From contig NZ_CAJLUB010000056.1 of NCBI RefSeq assembly GCF_905209685.1, positions 1-10,954 on the forward strand: a stretch of DNA of 10,954 nt, in the 5' to 3' direction. Source of the stretch: an uncultured Veillonella sp. (GTDB lineage Bacteria > Bacillota > Negativicutes > Veillonellales > Veillonellaceae). Positions 1 through 6,193 of the stretch are shown here, one piece after another. A program made the translations under genes and the position numbers. The notes below the pieces were generated by a model that did not search any database, was not told the DNA's origin, and was given only the letters and a program-made list of their open reading frames with translations. Numbering within the stretch: position 1 is the first letter of the stretch; each line of letters opens with the position of its first letter.

Positions 1-5
1 AACAT
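1..5 (-). CDS. Start of a downstream gene, cut by the window edge
   Basis: An ATG on the minus strand (complement of 3-5) is preceded by AAAGGAG, which overlaps the stop codon of the carboxymuconolactone-decarboxylase-like gene, with four T between it and the ATG. The spacing is what a co-transcribed next gene would show. Only the start codon and two further bases are inside the window, so the product cannot be named. Confidence 0.5.
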
Positions 6-14
6 AAAACTCCT

Positions 15-785
15 TTATTGTTTTGCTTCCCATGCGGTGTAGCCGTCTTGAATGCAGCGAAGGGCATTCAATGTACGTGGATAACCGATGTACGGCACGC
101 ATTGGGACGCGATGTTAATCAAATATTGCTTACTGTTGCCTACGTTTAAGTTGCCTTCTACGTGAGCCTTTAATTGAGGTTCACAGCCACCTTGAGCCGC
201 CAAGAAACAGAAGGTAATCATTTCACGATGAGCCACACTTAAACCTTTACGAGTGTAGTAGTCGCCAAACATATTAGCAAGCCACTTATTGATGTGGCGT
301 GTCTCTTCAGGACCTTCTTGGTAAGAATTACGGATAGACTCACCAAAGATTTCAACTTGCTTTTCAACGCCCTTTTCAAGGCGAGATTCACTAGTGATTG
401 TACTGCGAGACGGATCCACAACAGTTTCCCCACGATAGTCAAAAATCTTATTTGTTACCTTAAAGAATGGGCGTACACGACCGATGCCAAGATAAGGTAC
501 CGCTTGATAAAGGAGCTCTATTACTTCATCGGGAATCAAGCCAAAGTTAAGTGCTGCTGGTAGCATCAACGCATATTCATCGACGGCAGATACACCCACT
601 AATGTGGCAAGGATAGCCAAGAAACGATCCTTGGCAGGCACATTGCGACCCTCTTCGGTAATAACTTCGTCAAAGGCAAAATTATCAAACAATACTTCAA
701 ACTCAGGGTCAATATAACCTGCAGGGGCTGCAATATCTGGGAACATGCGCTCCGTATAGGCTTGAGCAAATTCAGATTTAGACAT
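15..785 (-). CDS. Two-domain carboxymuconolactone decarboxylase (CMD/AhpD-fold) family protein
   Basis: Encodes 256 residues. The ATG at 785 is chosen because GGAGG lies six bases upstream; a longer frame opens at 839 but would start inside an inverted repeat without a ribosome binding site. The protein holds two CMD-like helical repeats: one around residues 40-110 (PAKDRFLAILATLVGV) and one around 180-250 (AHREMITFCFLAAQGGCEPQLKAHVEG, then VPYIGYPRTLNALRC). The second repeat matches the family's RE...L..LAA....L..H..gaLN..G.......Y.GYPR.LNAL pattern. The CxxC redox pair of AhpD is absent; one cysteine lies next to GG in repeat two. Family members are cytoplasmic and act as decarboxylases or thiol peroxidases; the substrate here cannot be read. 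It is followed at once by another start codon, so it likely heads or belongs to an operon running out of the window. Nearby redox genes make an oxidative-stress role plausible (inference). Confidence 0.85.
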   Translation of the reverse strand: MSKSEFAQAYTERMFPDIAAPAGYIDPEFEVLFDNFAFDEVITEEGRNVPAKDRFLAILATLVGVSAVDEYALMLPAALNFGLIPDEVIELLYQAVPYLGIGRVRPFFKVTNKIFDYRGETVVDPSRSTITSESRLEKGVEKQVEIFGESIRNSYQEGPEETRHINKWLANMFGDYYTRKGLSVAHREMITFCFLAAQGGCEPQLKAHVEGNLNVGNSKQYLINIASQCVPYIGYPRTLNALRCIQDGYTAWEAKQ

Positions 786-806
786 AGGAAACCTCCATAA
801 ACAACA

Positions 807-836
807 CTGGTGAAAGCCCAAAGGAGCTTTCACCAG
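807..836 (-). terminator. Intercistronic hairpin, possible leaky terminator or leader structure
   Basis: Perfect 11-bp arms (CTGGTGAAAGC / GCTTTCACCAG) with an 8-base loop, lying between the secreted-protein gene and the CMD gene. On the minus strand it is followed by TGTTGTTTA, a poor U-tract, so complete termination is doubtful. It ends about 10 bases before the CMD ribosome binding site. Confidence 0.4.
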
Positions 837-843
837 CAATAGT

Positions 844-872
844 TATGTAATTATTACGGCTTGCGCCATCAA
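844..872 (-). promoter_or_regulatory. Candidate promoter for the CMD gene
   Basis: On the minus strand TTGATG (867-872) and TACATA (844-849) are 17 bases apart, directly after the stop codon of the secreted-protein gene. The -10 is imperfect. If used, the 807-836 hairpin would lie near the 5' end of the transcript. Confidence 0.35.
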
Positions 873-873
873 A

Positions 874-1272
874 TTATAAAGCTGGGAAAGAGAAATCAGT
901 GCCGTATACTTCTTTCCAAGCAGCCAAGAACATGTTGTATTCATTAGAACCAGGAGTGATTTGGTACGCTTGACCATCTGGAGAGAAACGATATACAGTA
1001 TGCAAGCTTGGGTGAACAATGTATTTGAACAATGTAGCTTCACCATATTGGTTGTTATGCATGTTCACTACATTGATACCGAATACGTAGTTACGGCTAC
1101 TATCAATACCACTGAATTGGGATGCTTTATCAAAGAAGTATGTTTCAGAACCATTTGCACTATTTGGAACCTCTGGATAGTTAGCTAAACCATTCCAGTT
1201 TGCTGCATTAGCAACACCACCAACTAATAATGTACCGGCTAATACAAATGCGCCTAATAAATTTTTATTCAT
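874..1272 (-). CDS. Small secreted protein of unknown function
   Basis: Encodes 132 residues from the ATG at 1272, preceded by GGAGAG at a normal distance; an in-frame ATG at 1299 has no ribosome binding site and would put charged residues before the signal. Residues 1-23 are a classical signal peptide (MNKN, hydrophobic LLGAFVLAGTLLVGG, then VANA), with cleavage probably after Ala23 or Ala24. There is no lipobox Cys, LPXTG or other anchor, so the mature protein of about 109 residues should be free in the periplasm or secreted. The mature part is rich in Asn, Tyr and Phe, has no cysteine, and contains YFFDKASQFSGIDSSRNYVF and LHTVYRFSPDG, suggesting short beta strands. The layout recalls surface-adhesin-E-type small domains, but I cannot assign it. 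No clear terminator separates it from the regulator gene upstream. Confidence 0.8.
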   Translation of the reverse strand: MNKNLLGAFVLAGTLLVGGVANAANWNGLANYPEVPNSANGSETYFFDKASQFSGIDSSRNYVFGINVVNMHNNQYGEATLFKYIVHPSLHTVYRFSPDGQAYQITPGSNEYNMFLAAWKEVYGTDFSFPAL

Positions 1273-1308
1273 AATGCTCTCCTTTTGCCTTAACGGCATC
1301 TCACGAAC

Positions 1309-1330
1309 AGGTCATACTCTCACATGACCT
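1309..1330. repeat. Inverted repeat in the leader of the secreted-protein gene
   Basis: AGGTCAT and ATGACCT flank an 8-base spacer in the presumed 5' leader, about 40 bases before the start codon. It could be a regulator site or an mRNA hairpin. A smaller hairpin (TGCC/GGCA, about 1287-1299) sits just upstream of the ribosome binding site. Confidence 0.4.
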
Positions 1331-1352
1331 CAGTACAATACGTTATATGTAT

Positions 1353-1361
1353 AGTATATCA
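1353..1361 (-). promoter_or_regulatory. Extended -10 promoter of the secreted-protein gene
   Basis: The minus strand reads TGATATACT, an extended -10 (TGn + TATACT), about 80 bases upstream of the start codon. No good -35 is seen, as is usual with extended -10 promoters. Confidence 0.5.
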
Positions 1362-1432
1362 CATTTTATGAAAATATTAGATATATTAAATTAGAGAATG
1401 ATGCATATGAGATCTTACTAAATTACACTACA

Positions 1433-1951
1433 TTAGCGCTTAAGCTTCTCTGCTGTTCTAGCATTAGCGTTATCGATTGCGTCTAACAATTTGTTAAGCA
1501 ACATGCGCAATTGACGCGTTTCTTCTACATCGAAAATCGGACCTGCAGATTCAGACAAGCGGCGCGGTACATGAACAGCTTCGTCACGTAATGCTTTACC
1601 AGTATCAGTAAGGGTTACCATAACGACACGTTCATCTTGACGACTACGCTTACGCTTTAAGAATGCTTTAGCTTCTAATTTCTTTAAAAGTGGTGTTAAT
1701 GTACCAGAATCAAGGCGCAATACTTGACCTAGTTCTTTAACGGACAAATCACCATATTGCCACAATGCCATCATTACAATGTATTGAGTATATGTCAAAT
1801 TTAACGGATCTAAGTGACTGCGATATGCATTAACAATTTCCTTCGCCACTACATAAAGTGGGAAGCTCAATTGGTTGTCTAATTTCATGTACTCTGCATC
1901 AGGTACATCTTCTTTATGTTTGTAACCTTCCAGTACGCCAATTTCTGCCAT
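1433..1951 (-). CDS. MarR-family transcriptional regulator, OhrR-like but without cysteines
   Basis: Encodes 172 residues; ATG at 1951 with GGAGG upstream. It is a winged-helix DNA-binding protein, expected to be a dimeric repressor. Residues 24-33 (LDNQLSFPLY), LTYTQYIVMMALW, LRLDSGTLTPLLKKLEAKAF and RKRSRQDERVVMVTLTDTG follow the OhrR subgroup closely, including the recognition helix (DSGTLTPLLK) and the wing (DERVV). OhrR proteins sense organic peroxides through a cysteine in LDNQLCFALY; here that position is Ser29 and the whole protein has no cysteine, so thiol sensing is not possible. There is a roughly 20-residue extension at the N terminus and a longer Lys/Arg-rich C-terminal end. An OhrR-box-like dyad covers its own -10, so it is probably autoregulated. 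No ohr gene lies beside it; the neighbouring diiron protein has a similar dyad. Confidence 0.9.
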   Translation of the reverse strand: MAEIGVLEGYKHKEDVPDAEYMKLDNQLSFPLYVVAKEIVNAYRSHLDPLNLTYTQYIVMMALWQYGDLSVKELGQVLRLDSGTLTPLLKKLEAKAFLKRKRSRQDERVVMVTLTDTGKALRDEAVHVPRRLSESAGPIFDVEETRQLRMLLNKLLDAIDNANARTAEKLKR

Positions 1952-1979
1952 ATTCTACCTCCATATGCACACAATAATC

Positions 1980-1994
1980 TACAAATTAATTGTA
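1980..1994. promoter_or_regulatory. OhrR-box-like operator at the regulator's own promoter
   Basis: TACAA-N5-TTGTA (15 bp), overlapping the -10 of the MarR-family gene. It resembles the Bacillus OhrR operator core (TACAATT...AATTGTA). A second partial dyad, AATTGT-AC-ACAATT, overlaps it at 1988-2001. Confidence 0.6.
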
Positions 1995-2018
1995 CACAAT
2001 TCTACAGCAAGCAGTCAA
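1989..2018 (-). promoter_or_regulatory. Promoter of the MarR-family regulator gene
   Basis: On the minus strand TTGACT (2013-2018), an 18-base spacer and TACAAT (1989-1994). The -10 lies inside the operator dyad, so bound repressor would block polymerase. Confidence 0.65.
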
Positions 2019-2168
2019 CGTAAAAAACCTACTTTGTTCAGATATTTTTAAATTTGTCAATTAATTAATATATTTTTTCTTTTTTATTAAAAAATGAGCG
2101 CTTCTATAGAATTTATGGGCAGAAATCACACCATAAAGCTGTGAACCTATTAATAAGATTTTTTTATA

Positions 2169-2597
2169 TTAGAATTCAATACCACATGCGGACATGGCTT
2201 CTTCAAGACGTTTAGCATGATCTAATTCTTCTGGAATAGAATGTTCAATTAATTCAGCAATTTTATGAGCACCCTCTTCATTAGAATTGCGAACTTCATC
2301 AGCTAATTTCGTAAGGATCGTATCTGCAGACACTTCAGCCTTGTAGAAATTAATGACCATCTTAATGAAGTCTTCCTTTGTAGCAGGACCATCGCCTAAT
2401 AAATGGCTATAAATTCCGCCATGTGCTGCATCTTCTGCAGCATTTTTATAGATTGCATCAGCAATTGCATCATAACCAAGCTCTTTAGCTAAAAAATACA
2501 TGGTGAAATATTGATTAGCACCGTTAATTTCTGCGTTCTTTAACATCTCAATAGTTTTTTCAAAGGATTTCCCCTTTGCAATACCATGTAAATTCAT
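2169..2597 (-). CDS. Ferritin-like / rubrerythrin-type diiron protein without rubredoxin domain
   Basis: Encodes 142 residues; ATG at 2597 with GGAG upstream. The sequence follows the four-helix rubrerythrin bundle: Glu23 followed seven residues later by Tyr30 (helix 1), ANQYFTMYFLAKELGYDAIAD, then AAEDAAHGG (helix 2), FYKAEVSAD (helix 3, Glu88) and EELDHAKRLEEAM (helix 4, Glu124xxHis127). Rubrerythrins are cytoplasmic peroxidases of anaerobes that reduce hydrogen peroxide at a diiron centre. Aligned to classical rubrerythrin, the ExxH of helix 2 reads Asp56xxHis59, an unusual ligand change. The C-terminal rubredoxin-like CxxC domain is missing and only Cys138 is present, so electrons must come from another protein or the role differs. 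The gene is monocistronic, with its own consensus promoter and a dyad like that at the adjacent MarR gene; the divergent neighbour is a nitroreductase. Confidence 0.75.
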   Translation of the reverse strand: MNLHGIAKGKSFEKTIEMLKNAEINGANQYFTMYFLAKELGYDAIADAIYKNAAEDAAHGGIYSHLLGDGPATKEDFIKMVINFYKAEVSADTILTKLADEVRNSNEEGAHKIAELIEHSIPEELDHAKRLEEAMSACGIEF

Positions 2598-2696
2598 AAT
2601 ATTCTCCTTCTATAATAAGCTATATAGATTTAAAACTTTAAGTAGCTGCTCACATATGAATACTCAATAAAACCAAAAGCTAAAAATATAATTTTA

Positions 2697-2712
2697 TACA
2701 ATTAATATTGTA
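2697..2712. promoter_or_regulatory. Operator-like dyad over the diiron-protein promoter
   Basis: TACAAT-N4-ATTGTA (16 bp), with perfect 6-bp arms; one arm is the -10 box. The arms match those of the dyad at 1980-1994 (TACAA/TTGTA), with one extra central base. Confidence 0.55.
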
Positions 2713-2735
2713 AACTCTATATCTATTTTTGTCAA
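2707..2735 (-). promoter_or_regulatory. Consensus promoter of the diiron-protein gene
   Basis: On the minus strand TTGACA (2730-2735), 17-base spacer, TACAAT (2707-2712). This is nearly the full sigma-70/sigma-A consensus, so high expression is expected unless repressed. The leader is about 100 bases long. Confidence 0.75.
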
Positions 2736-2794
2736 TATACTTGGTTTAATTAGCTAGTTAGTAAAATGTGGCCTCTTCTAGTTTTTTCTTGTAG

Positions 2795-2800
2795 TATAAT
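2795..2800 (+). promoter_or_regulatory. -10 box of the nitroreductase gene
   Basis: A perfect TATAAT lies 45 bases upstream of the start codon. No convincing -35 is found at 16-18 bases, so the promoter may depend on an activator or be weak. Confidence 0.45.
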
Positions 2801-2844
2801 AAAAGAAATTCTATACCAAATCCCATTTGTCTTAGGAGGTCCTC

Positions 2845-3435
2845 ATGAATACCTTAGAATGTATTAAAACTCGTCATAGTACGCGTAAATTTAAAGCAGA
2901 TCAAGTATCTCGTGAGCTTATCGACCAAGTACTCGACGCGGGTCGCCGTGCCCCATCTGGTGGCAATACACAATTAACACATTTCATGGTCATCACAAAT
3001 CAAGACGTGCTCAACGAACTAGTAACGCTTGTGCAAGAGGAATACGGCAAAATGCCGATTACGGAAAATACATTGCCATACATGGTGAACATCATTAAAA
3101 TGTCCGCTGAAGGCAAGTTTGTATTTAACTATGGTGCACCGGCTCTCATCGTACTAGCAAGCCAAGCAAGCTATGCAAACAACTTTGCCGATGTGTCTTG
3201 TGCTATGCAAAACATGATGCTTGCTTGCAACGAGCTCGACCTTGGCAGCTGCTGGGTAAACCAAATCCGTCACCTCCAAGACAATGAGCGCATCCAAGCT
3301 AAAATGCGTGAACTAGGCCTTAAAGAAGGTGAAAAAGTATATGCTAGCCTTGCTATTGGCTATCCAGACTTACCAAACGGTCTTAACCGCCGCGAAATCG
3401 AACCGAAAGGCTATCCTGTAACATATATTGATTAA
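2845..3435 (+). CDS. Nitroreductase-family FMN oxidoreductase
   Basis: Encodes 196 residues; ATG at 2845 with TAGGAGGTCCTC directly before it, a near-perfect ribosome binding site. The N terminus has the family FMN-binding signature RHSTRKF (Arg10, Ser12, Arg14), then DAGRRAPSGGNTQ (residues 31-43), a mid-protein segment FNYGAPALIVLAS, the helix FADVSCAMQNMMLACNELDLGSCWV, and the C-terminal ASLAIGYPD. Members are homodimeric cytoplasmic flavoproteins that use NAD(P)H to reduce nitroaromatics, quinones or flavins; the true substrate cannot be told from sequence. The length is normal for the family. It is divergent from the diiron-protein gene and closed by a strong hairpin terminator, so it is probably transcribed alone. 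It uses more GC-rich codons than the surrounding intergenic DNA, but like its neighbours. Confidence 0.9.
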   Translation: MNTLECIKTRHSTRKFKADQVSRELIDQVLDAGRRAPSGGNTQLTHFMVITNQDVLNELVTLVQEEYGKMPITENTLPYMVNIIKMSAEGKFVFNYGAPALIVLASQASYANNFADVSCAMQNMMLACNELDLGSCWVNQIRHLQDNERIQAKMRELGLKEGEKVYASLAIGYPDLPNGLNRREIEPKGYPVTYID

Positions 3436-3502
3436 TTGAGACCATAAAATCAATATATTCACGTACGTATATAAATATATTCATAATTAATATACAACAC
3501 AA

Positions 3503-3563
3503 AAGCGCTATCTATCCCACAACTCTAATTGAGTTTTGTTCGGAATAGATAGCGCTATTTTAT
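3503..3563. terminator. Strong, probably bidirectional terminator
   Basis: AGCGCTATCTATCCC (3504-3518) pairs with GGAATAGATAGCGCT (3542-3556) with one mismatch, and the interior (ACAACTC / GAGTTTTGT) extends the stem. ATTTTATT follows on the plus strand and TTTTGTGTTG on the minus strand, so it can end transcripts from either side. Confidence 0.85.
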
Positions 3564-3622
3564 TGACTATATTAGGTTTAGCTCATGACGCGTTATCAAT
3601 CAAATCAGTAAATAAATTTTAA

Positions 3623-3697
3623 TTACCCTTCAAATACGCGTTTGCAAGCTGCTTTTACAAGAAGACTATCGCCATACAATAGATTTTTTAATAACAC
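3623..3697 (-). pseudogene. Possible remnant of the 3' end of a lost minus-strand gene
   Basis: A minus-strand frame opens after a TGA and runs 24 codons to TAA, reading VLLKNLLYGDSLLVKAAC followed by KRVFEG. It looks protein-like and ends about 60 bases before the bidirectional terminator, where a gene's 3' end would be expected. There is no start with a ribosome binding site. I do not recognise the family. The rest of 3564-3788 holds nothing else I can name. Confidence 0.2.
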
Positions 3698-3788
3698 TCA
3701 GCCTATGCCAAATACCTATAATGGTGCGTTAAAATAACTATTTATCATAATTAAAAATAAAACATAGTCGACTTTTAGTCATACATGG

Positions 3789-3794
3789 TATGAT
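3789..3794 (+). promoter_or_regulatory. Candidate -10 box of glpT
   Basis: TATGAT lies 30 bases upstream of the start codon. No good -35 is found, so this is a weak assignment; a regulator may act here. No CRP-like or GlpR-like site is recognised. Confidence 0.3.
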
Positions 3795-3824
3795 AAAAAA
3801 GACATTTTGTAGAAAGGATGTGTG

Positions 3825-5159
3825 ATGATGTCGATTTTCTCTCCAGCTCCTCATATTGAACGATTACCAGAGGGGCAAATCGATTCCACCTACAAACGTC
3901 TTCGCAAAGAAGTCTTTGCAGGTACTTTTATTGGTTATGCTACATTCTATTTGATCCGCCAAAACTTTAGTTTGGCTGTTCCGTACATGATTGCTGAGTA
4001 CGGTTACACTAAAGCGGATCTTGGTATTGTCATGACCCTCTTATCCGTAGCGTACGGCGTAAGTAAATTTGTCATGGGTAATGCGTCTGACCGCTCTAAC
4101 CCAAAATACTTCTCCACAGTAGGTCTATTGCTCAGTGCTTTAGTTATGTTATTATTCGGCACCTTACCTGGTGTTTTAAGCAGTATTCCTATCATGTGCG
4201 TGCTCGCCTTCTTAAATGGTTGGTTCCAAGGCATGGGCTATCCTCCATATGCGAAAAATATGGTAACTTGGTTCTCCCGTTCTGAACGCGGCGCTTGGTG
4301 GTCCTGGTGGAACGTATCCCACAACCTTGGTGGCGGTATCATCGCACCCCTTGCTACGTTAGGTATCTATCTATTTGGTACATGGCATAGTATTTTCTTC
4401 TTCCCTGCTCTTATTTCTATCGTGTTAGCTGTGGTTACATTCTTCTTGTTGAAAGATACACCTCAATCCTGTGGCTTGCCACCTATCGAAGAATACAAAC
4501 ACGAACCAGTAGCAGCTGAAGTAAGCGATGAAAATAAAACTACTTTCAAAGAAATCTTCTACAAATATATTTTGCATAACAAATACTTATGGTATCTTGC
4601 AATTGCAAATATCTTTGTATACTTCATCCGTTATGGCGTAGTAAGCTGGGCTCCTACTTATTTGACAGCTGTAAAAGGCTTTACAAAAGAAGGTTCCCGT
4701 TGGGCTTACTTCTTATACGAATGGGCTGGTATTCCAGGCATGCTCGTAAGCGGCTATTTGAGTGACCGTGTATTCCGTGGCCGCCGTGCGCCAGCTACTA
4801 TCTGCTTCATGCTATTCGTTATCTTGGCAATCCTCGTTTACTGGTTCAACCCAGCAGGCAATATCCTTATCGATAACTTAGCACTTATCGCTATCGGCTT
4901 CCTCATCTACGGTCCTGTTATGATGATCGGCCTTCAAGCAGCAGACATGGTACCACGGGTAGCAACAGGTGGTGCTACTGGTCTTACAGGCCTTCTTGGT
5001 TACCTCATCGGTTCCGCTGGTGCTGGTGCCTTCATGGGTCTCATGGTTGACCTTTATGGTTGGGATGGCGGCTTCGTAGCCCTCGTTGGTGCATGTATCC
5101 TCGCTATCGTATTCCTACTTCTCACACTTGGTGATAAATCCCAAGCAAAAGAACAGTAA
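3825..5159 (+). CDS. glpT: Glycerol-3-phosphate:phosphate antiporter (MFS, OPA family)
   Basis: Encodes 444 residues. GTG (3822), ATG (3825) and ATG (3828) are adjacent; I choose 3825 because AGAAAGGA ends six bases before it. The protein imports sn-glycerol 3-phosphate across the inner membrane in exchange for phosphate, with 12 membrane helices. Identity to Escherichia coli GlpT is obvious along its length: YKRLR start, YGVSKFVMGNASDRSNP, GWFQGMGYPP, WNVSHNLGGG, DTPQSCGLPPIEEYK, IANIFVYFIRYG, AYFLYEWAGIPG, NPAGN and IGFLIYGPVMMIGLQA. Key residues are kept: Arg45 and Arg269 of the phosphate site, Lys81, and the His of WNVSHN (166). The hydrophilic central loop (about 211-240) is shorter than in E. 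coli. It is a single-gene unit between two terminators; no glpK, glpD or glpQ is adjacent. The same protein would let fosfomycin enter. A PgtP/UhpT-type relative is the only alternative and fits less well. Confidence 0.95.
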   Translation: MMSIFSPAPHIERLPEGQIDSTYKRLRKEVFAGTFIGYATFYLIRQNFSLAVPYMIAEYGYTKADLGIVMTLLSVAYGVSKFVMGNASDRSNPKYFSTVGLLLSALVMLLFGTLPGVLSSIPIMCVLAFLNGWFQGMGYPPYAKNMVTWFSRSERGAWWSWWNVSHNLGGGIIAPLATLGIYLFGTWHSIFFFPALISIVLAVVTFFLLKDTPQSCGLPPIEEYKHEPVAAEVSDENKTTFKEIFYKYILHNKYLWYLAIANIFVYFIRYGVVSWAPTYLTAVKGFTKEGSRWAYFLYEWAGIPGMLVSGYLSDRVFRGRRAPATICFMLFVILAILVYWFNPAGNILIDNLALIAIGFLIYGPVMMIGLQAADMVPRVATGGATGLTGLLGYLIGSAGAGAFMGLMVDLYGWDGGFVALVGACILAIVFLLLTLGDKSQAKEQ

Positions 5160-5186
5160 TCTACAACTAACAGTTGTTTGAACACA

Positions 5187-5223
5187 AAAATCCCCTAGTA
5201 ACACATCGTTACTAGGGGATTTT
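5187..5223. terminator. Bidirectional terminator between glpT and the P1B-like gene
   Basis: A perfect 16-bp stem (arms 5187-5202 and 5208-5223; core ATCCCCTAGTAAC / GTTACTAGGGGAT) with a 5-base loop, flanked by A-runs on the left and T-runs on the right, so it ends transcripts from both convergent genes. Confidence 0.9.
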
Positions 5224-5255
5224 ATTATGTCTAAAACTATACACTGCACTACATT

Positions 5256-6029
5256 CTATGCTACGCATAAAGAACTATTGAGAACTTTCAAATTATACAC
5301 GAGACCAAGTCGCGCCAATCCGTGCAACGCAACAGCCGTAACAGGATCCATGAAGCCAAATACACCAGCACCGATAATGGCGATATGGAATACAATGGAC
5401 ACGATGAGTAAACCTAAATGAGACTGCTTTGTTCCTTTTGAAAGCTCTGATACGGGAGATGCATCATCCACAAGAGAGCCCATCATGAGCGCCACTAAGA
5501 TAAGCTCCAAGGAACACGGGCATAGTACCAATAACAAGGTTACAGTATGTATGAAATCCTGTGTCAATGCAAAGGAACCCATAGATAATAGCAATACAGC
5601 CACAACAATAACAGATGAATAATTGTTAATGCCCTGACGCATAGCAACGAGTTGAGATGGCATGGCAGGAAGCATATCATCATCTAAGGTATAATGTGAC
5701 TCGCCTGTGATAAGCTGTTCCAAGAAAAAGCCAGCCTGTACGATGAGGCCCACATAGGCCGCCGTATGATAATCGCCAATGGAAATGAGCGCTACCATGG
5801 CCACAACAATAAGGAAATTAGCATGGATCTCTAAATGCTTCAAAATACTTTGAACGCTATTAATGAGCAGCGGCAAACCACAAACGAGAACCGTCACCCA
5901 AGCCAAGTCAATAACAGGATTGAATGACTCTGTGATGGCATCTAATAGAATAAATAAAACACCTAGCGCCAAAATAGCACCTTGCGTGAACAACGACACC
6001 TGCGCCGATAAAGACTGTAAAAATTTCAT
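5256..6029 (-). CDS. Eight-helix P1B-ATPase-like membrane protein lacking all cytosolic ATPase domains
   Basis: Encodes 257 residues; ATG at 6029 preceded by AGAGGT. It has about eight membrane helices: 13-33, 39-60, 69-85, 88-105, 139-156, 159-184, 205-226 and 229-250. Helix 6 carries LLVLCPCSLELILVALMMG, the CPC metal-site motif of P1B heavy-metal ATPases (Cys170, Cys172). The pair before it resembles the family's helices 3-4, and the C-terminal ALHGLARLGLVYNLKVLNSS resembles the closing LHNG..L.V.LNSLRLL. The actuator domain is reduced to a loop of about 35 residues; it contains TGES at 108-111, perhaps by chance. The entire P/N region (DKTGT, TGD, GDGxND) is missing, with about 20 residues in its place. 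No HMA or CXXC N-terminal domain is present. It therefore cannot hydrolyse ATP. The frame is intact and the gene has a full promoter, an operator and a terminator, so it is unlikely to be simple decay. A metal channel, metal sensor or partner of a full ATPase are inferences. Confidence 0.7.
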   Translation of the reverse strand: MKFLQSLSAQVSLFTQGAILALGVLFILLDAITESFNPVIDLAWVTVLVCGLPLLINSVQSILKHLEIHANFLIVVAMVALISIGDYHTAAYVGLIVQAGFFLEQLITGESHYTLDDDMLPAMPSQLVAMRQGINNYSSVIVVAVLLLSMGSFALTQDFIHTVTLLLVLCPCSLELILVALMMGSLVDDASPVSELSKGTKQSHLGLLIVSIVFHIAIIGAGVFGFMDPVTAVALHGLARLGLVYNLKVLNSSLCVA

Positions 6030-6092
6030 ATAGACCTCTATACACTAGAACCGGCCTTACTTACTCCGGAAATAAAACAAAAACAACACAAT

Positions 6093-6170
6093 ATTAATTC
6101 AGAACTCTCTATACCTAAATTAATTCAAAACCCTATGAACCTAAATTATTTGATAAATCTATGTACCCAT
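6093..6170. repeat. Three-unit 26-bp tandem repeat in the leader of the P1B-like gene
   Basis: Units at 6093-6118, 6119-6144 and 6145-6170 each begin ATTAATTC or ATTATTTG and have CTAT followed by ACC near the end. Units one and two agree well; unit three is diverged and runs into the CsoR-like operator. It lies within the predicted 5' untranslated region. Confidence 0.6.
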
Positions 6171-6178
6171 AGGGGTAT
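6163..6178. promoter_or_regulatory. CsoR/CstR-family-like operator
   Basis: On the minus strand ATACCCCTATGGGTAC, a GC-tract dyad inside AT-rich DNA. CsoR-type regulators (copper-sensing CsoR, persulfide-sensing CstR) bind sites of the form ATACCC...GGGTAT. It lies just downstream of the predicted transcription start of the P1B-like gene, a repressor position. The regulator itself is not in the window. Confidence 0.65.
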
Positions 6179-6193
6179 ATCTACAATGTAACC

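Noticed and set aside
5227..5421. Plus-strand short frame following the glpT terminator
   Set aside because: It starts at the end of the terminator stem and overlaps the P1B-like gene antisense; no ribosome binding site.
5350..6029. TGES at residues 108-111 of the P1B-like protein as a working actuator motif
   Set aside because: The segment is about 35 residues and cannot hold an actuator domain; the following residues do not match the family's PVxK.
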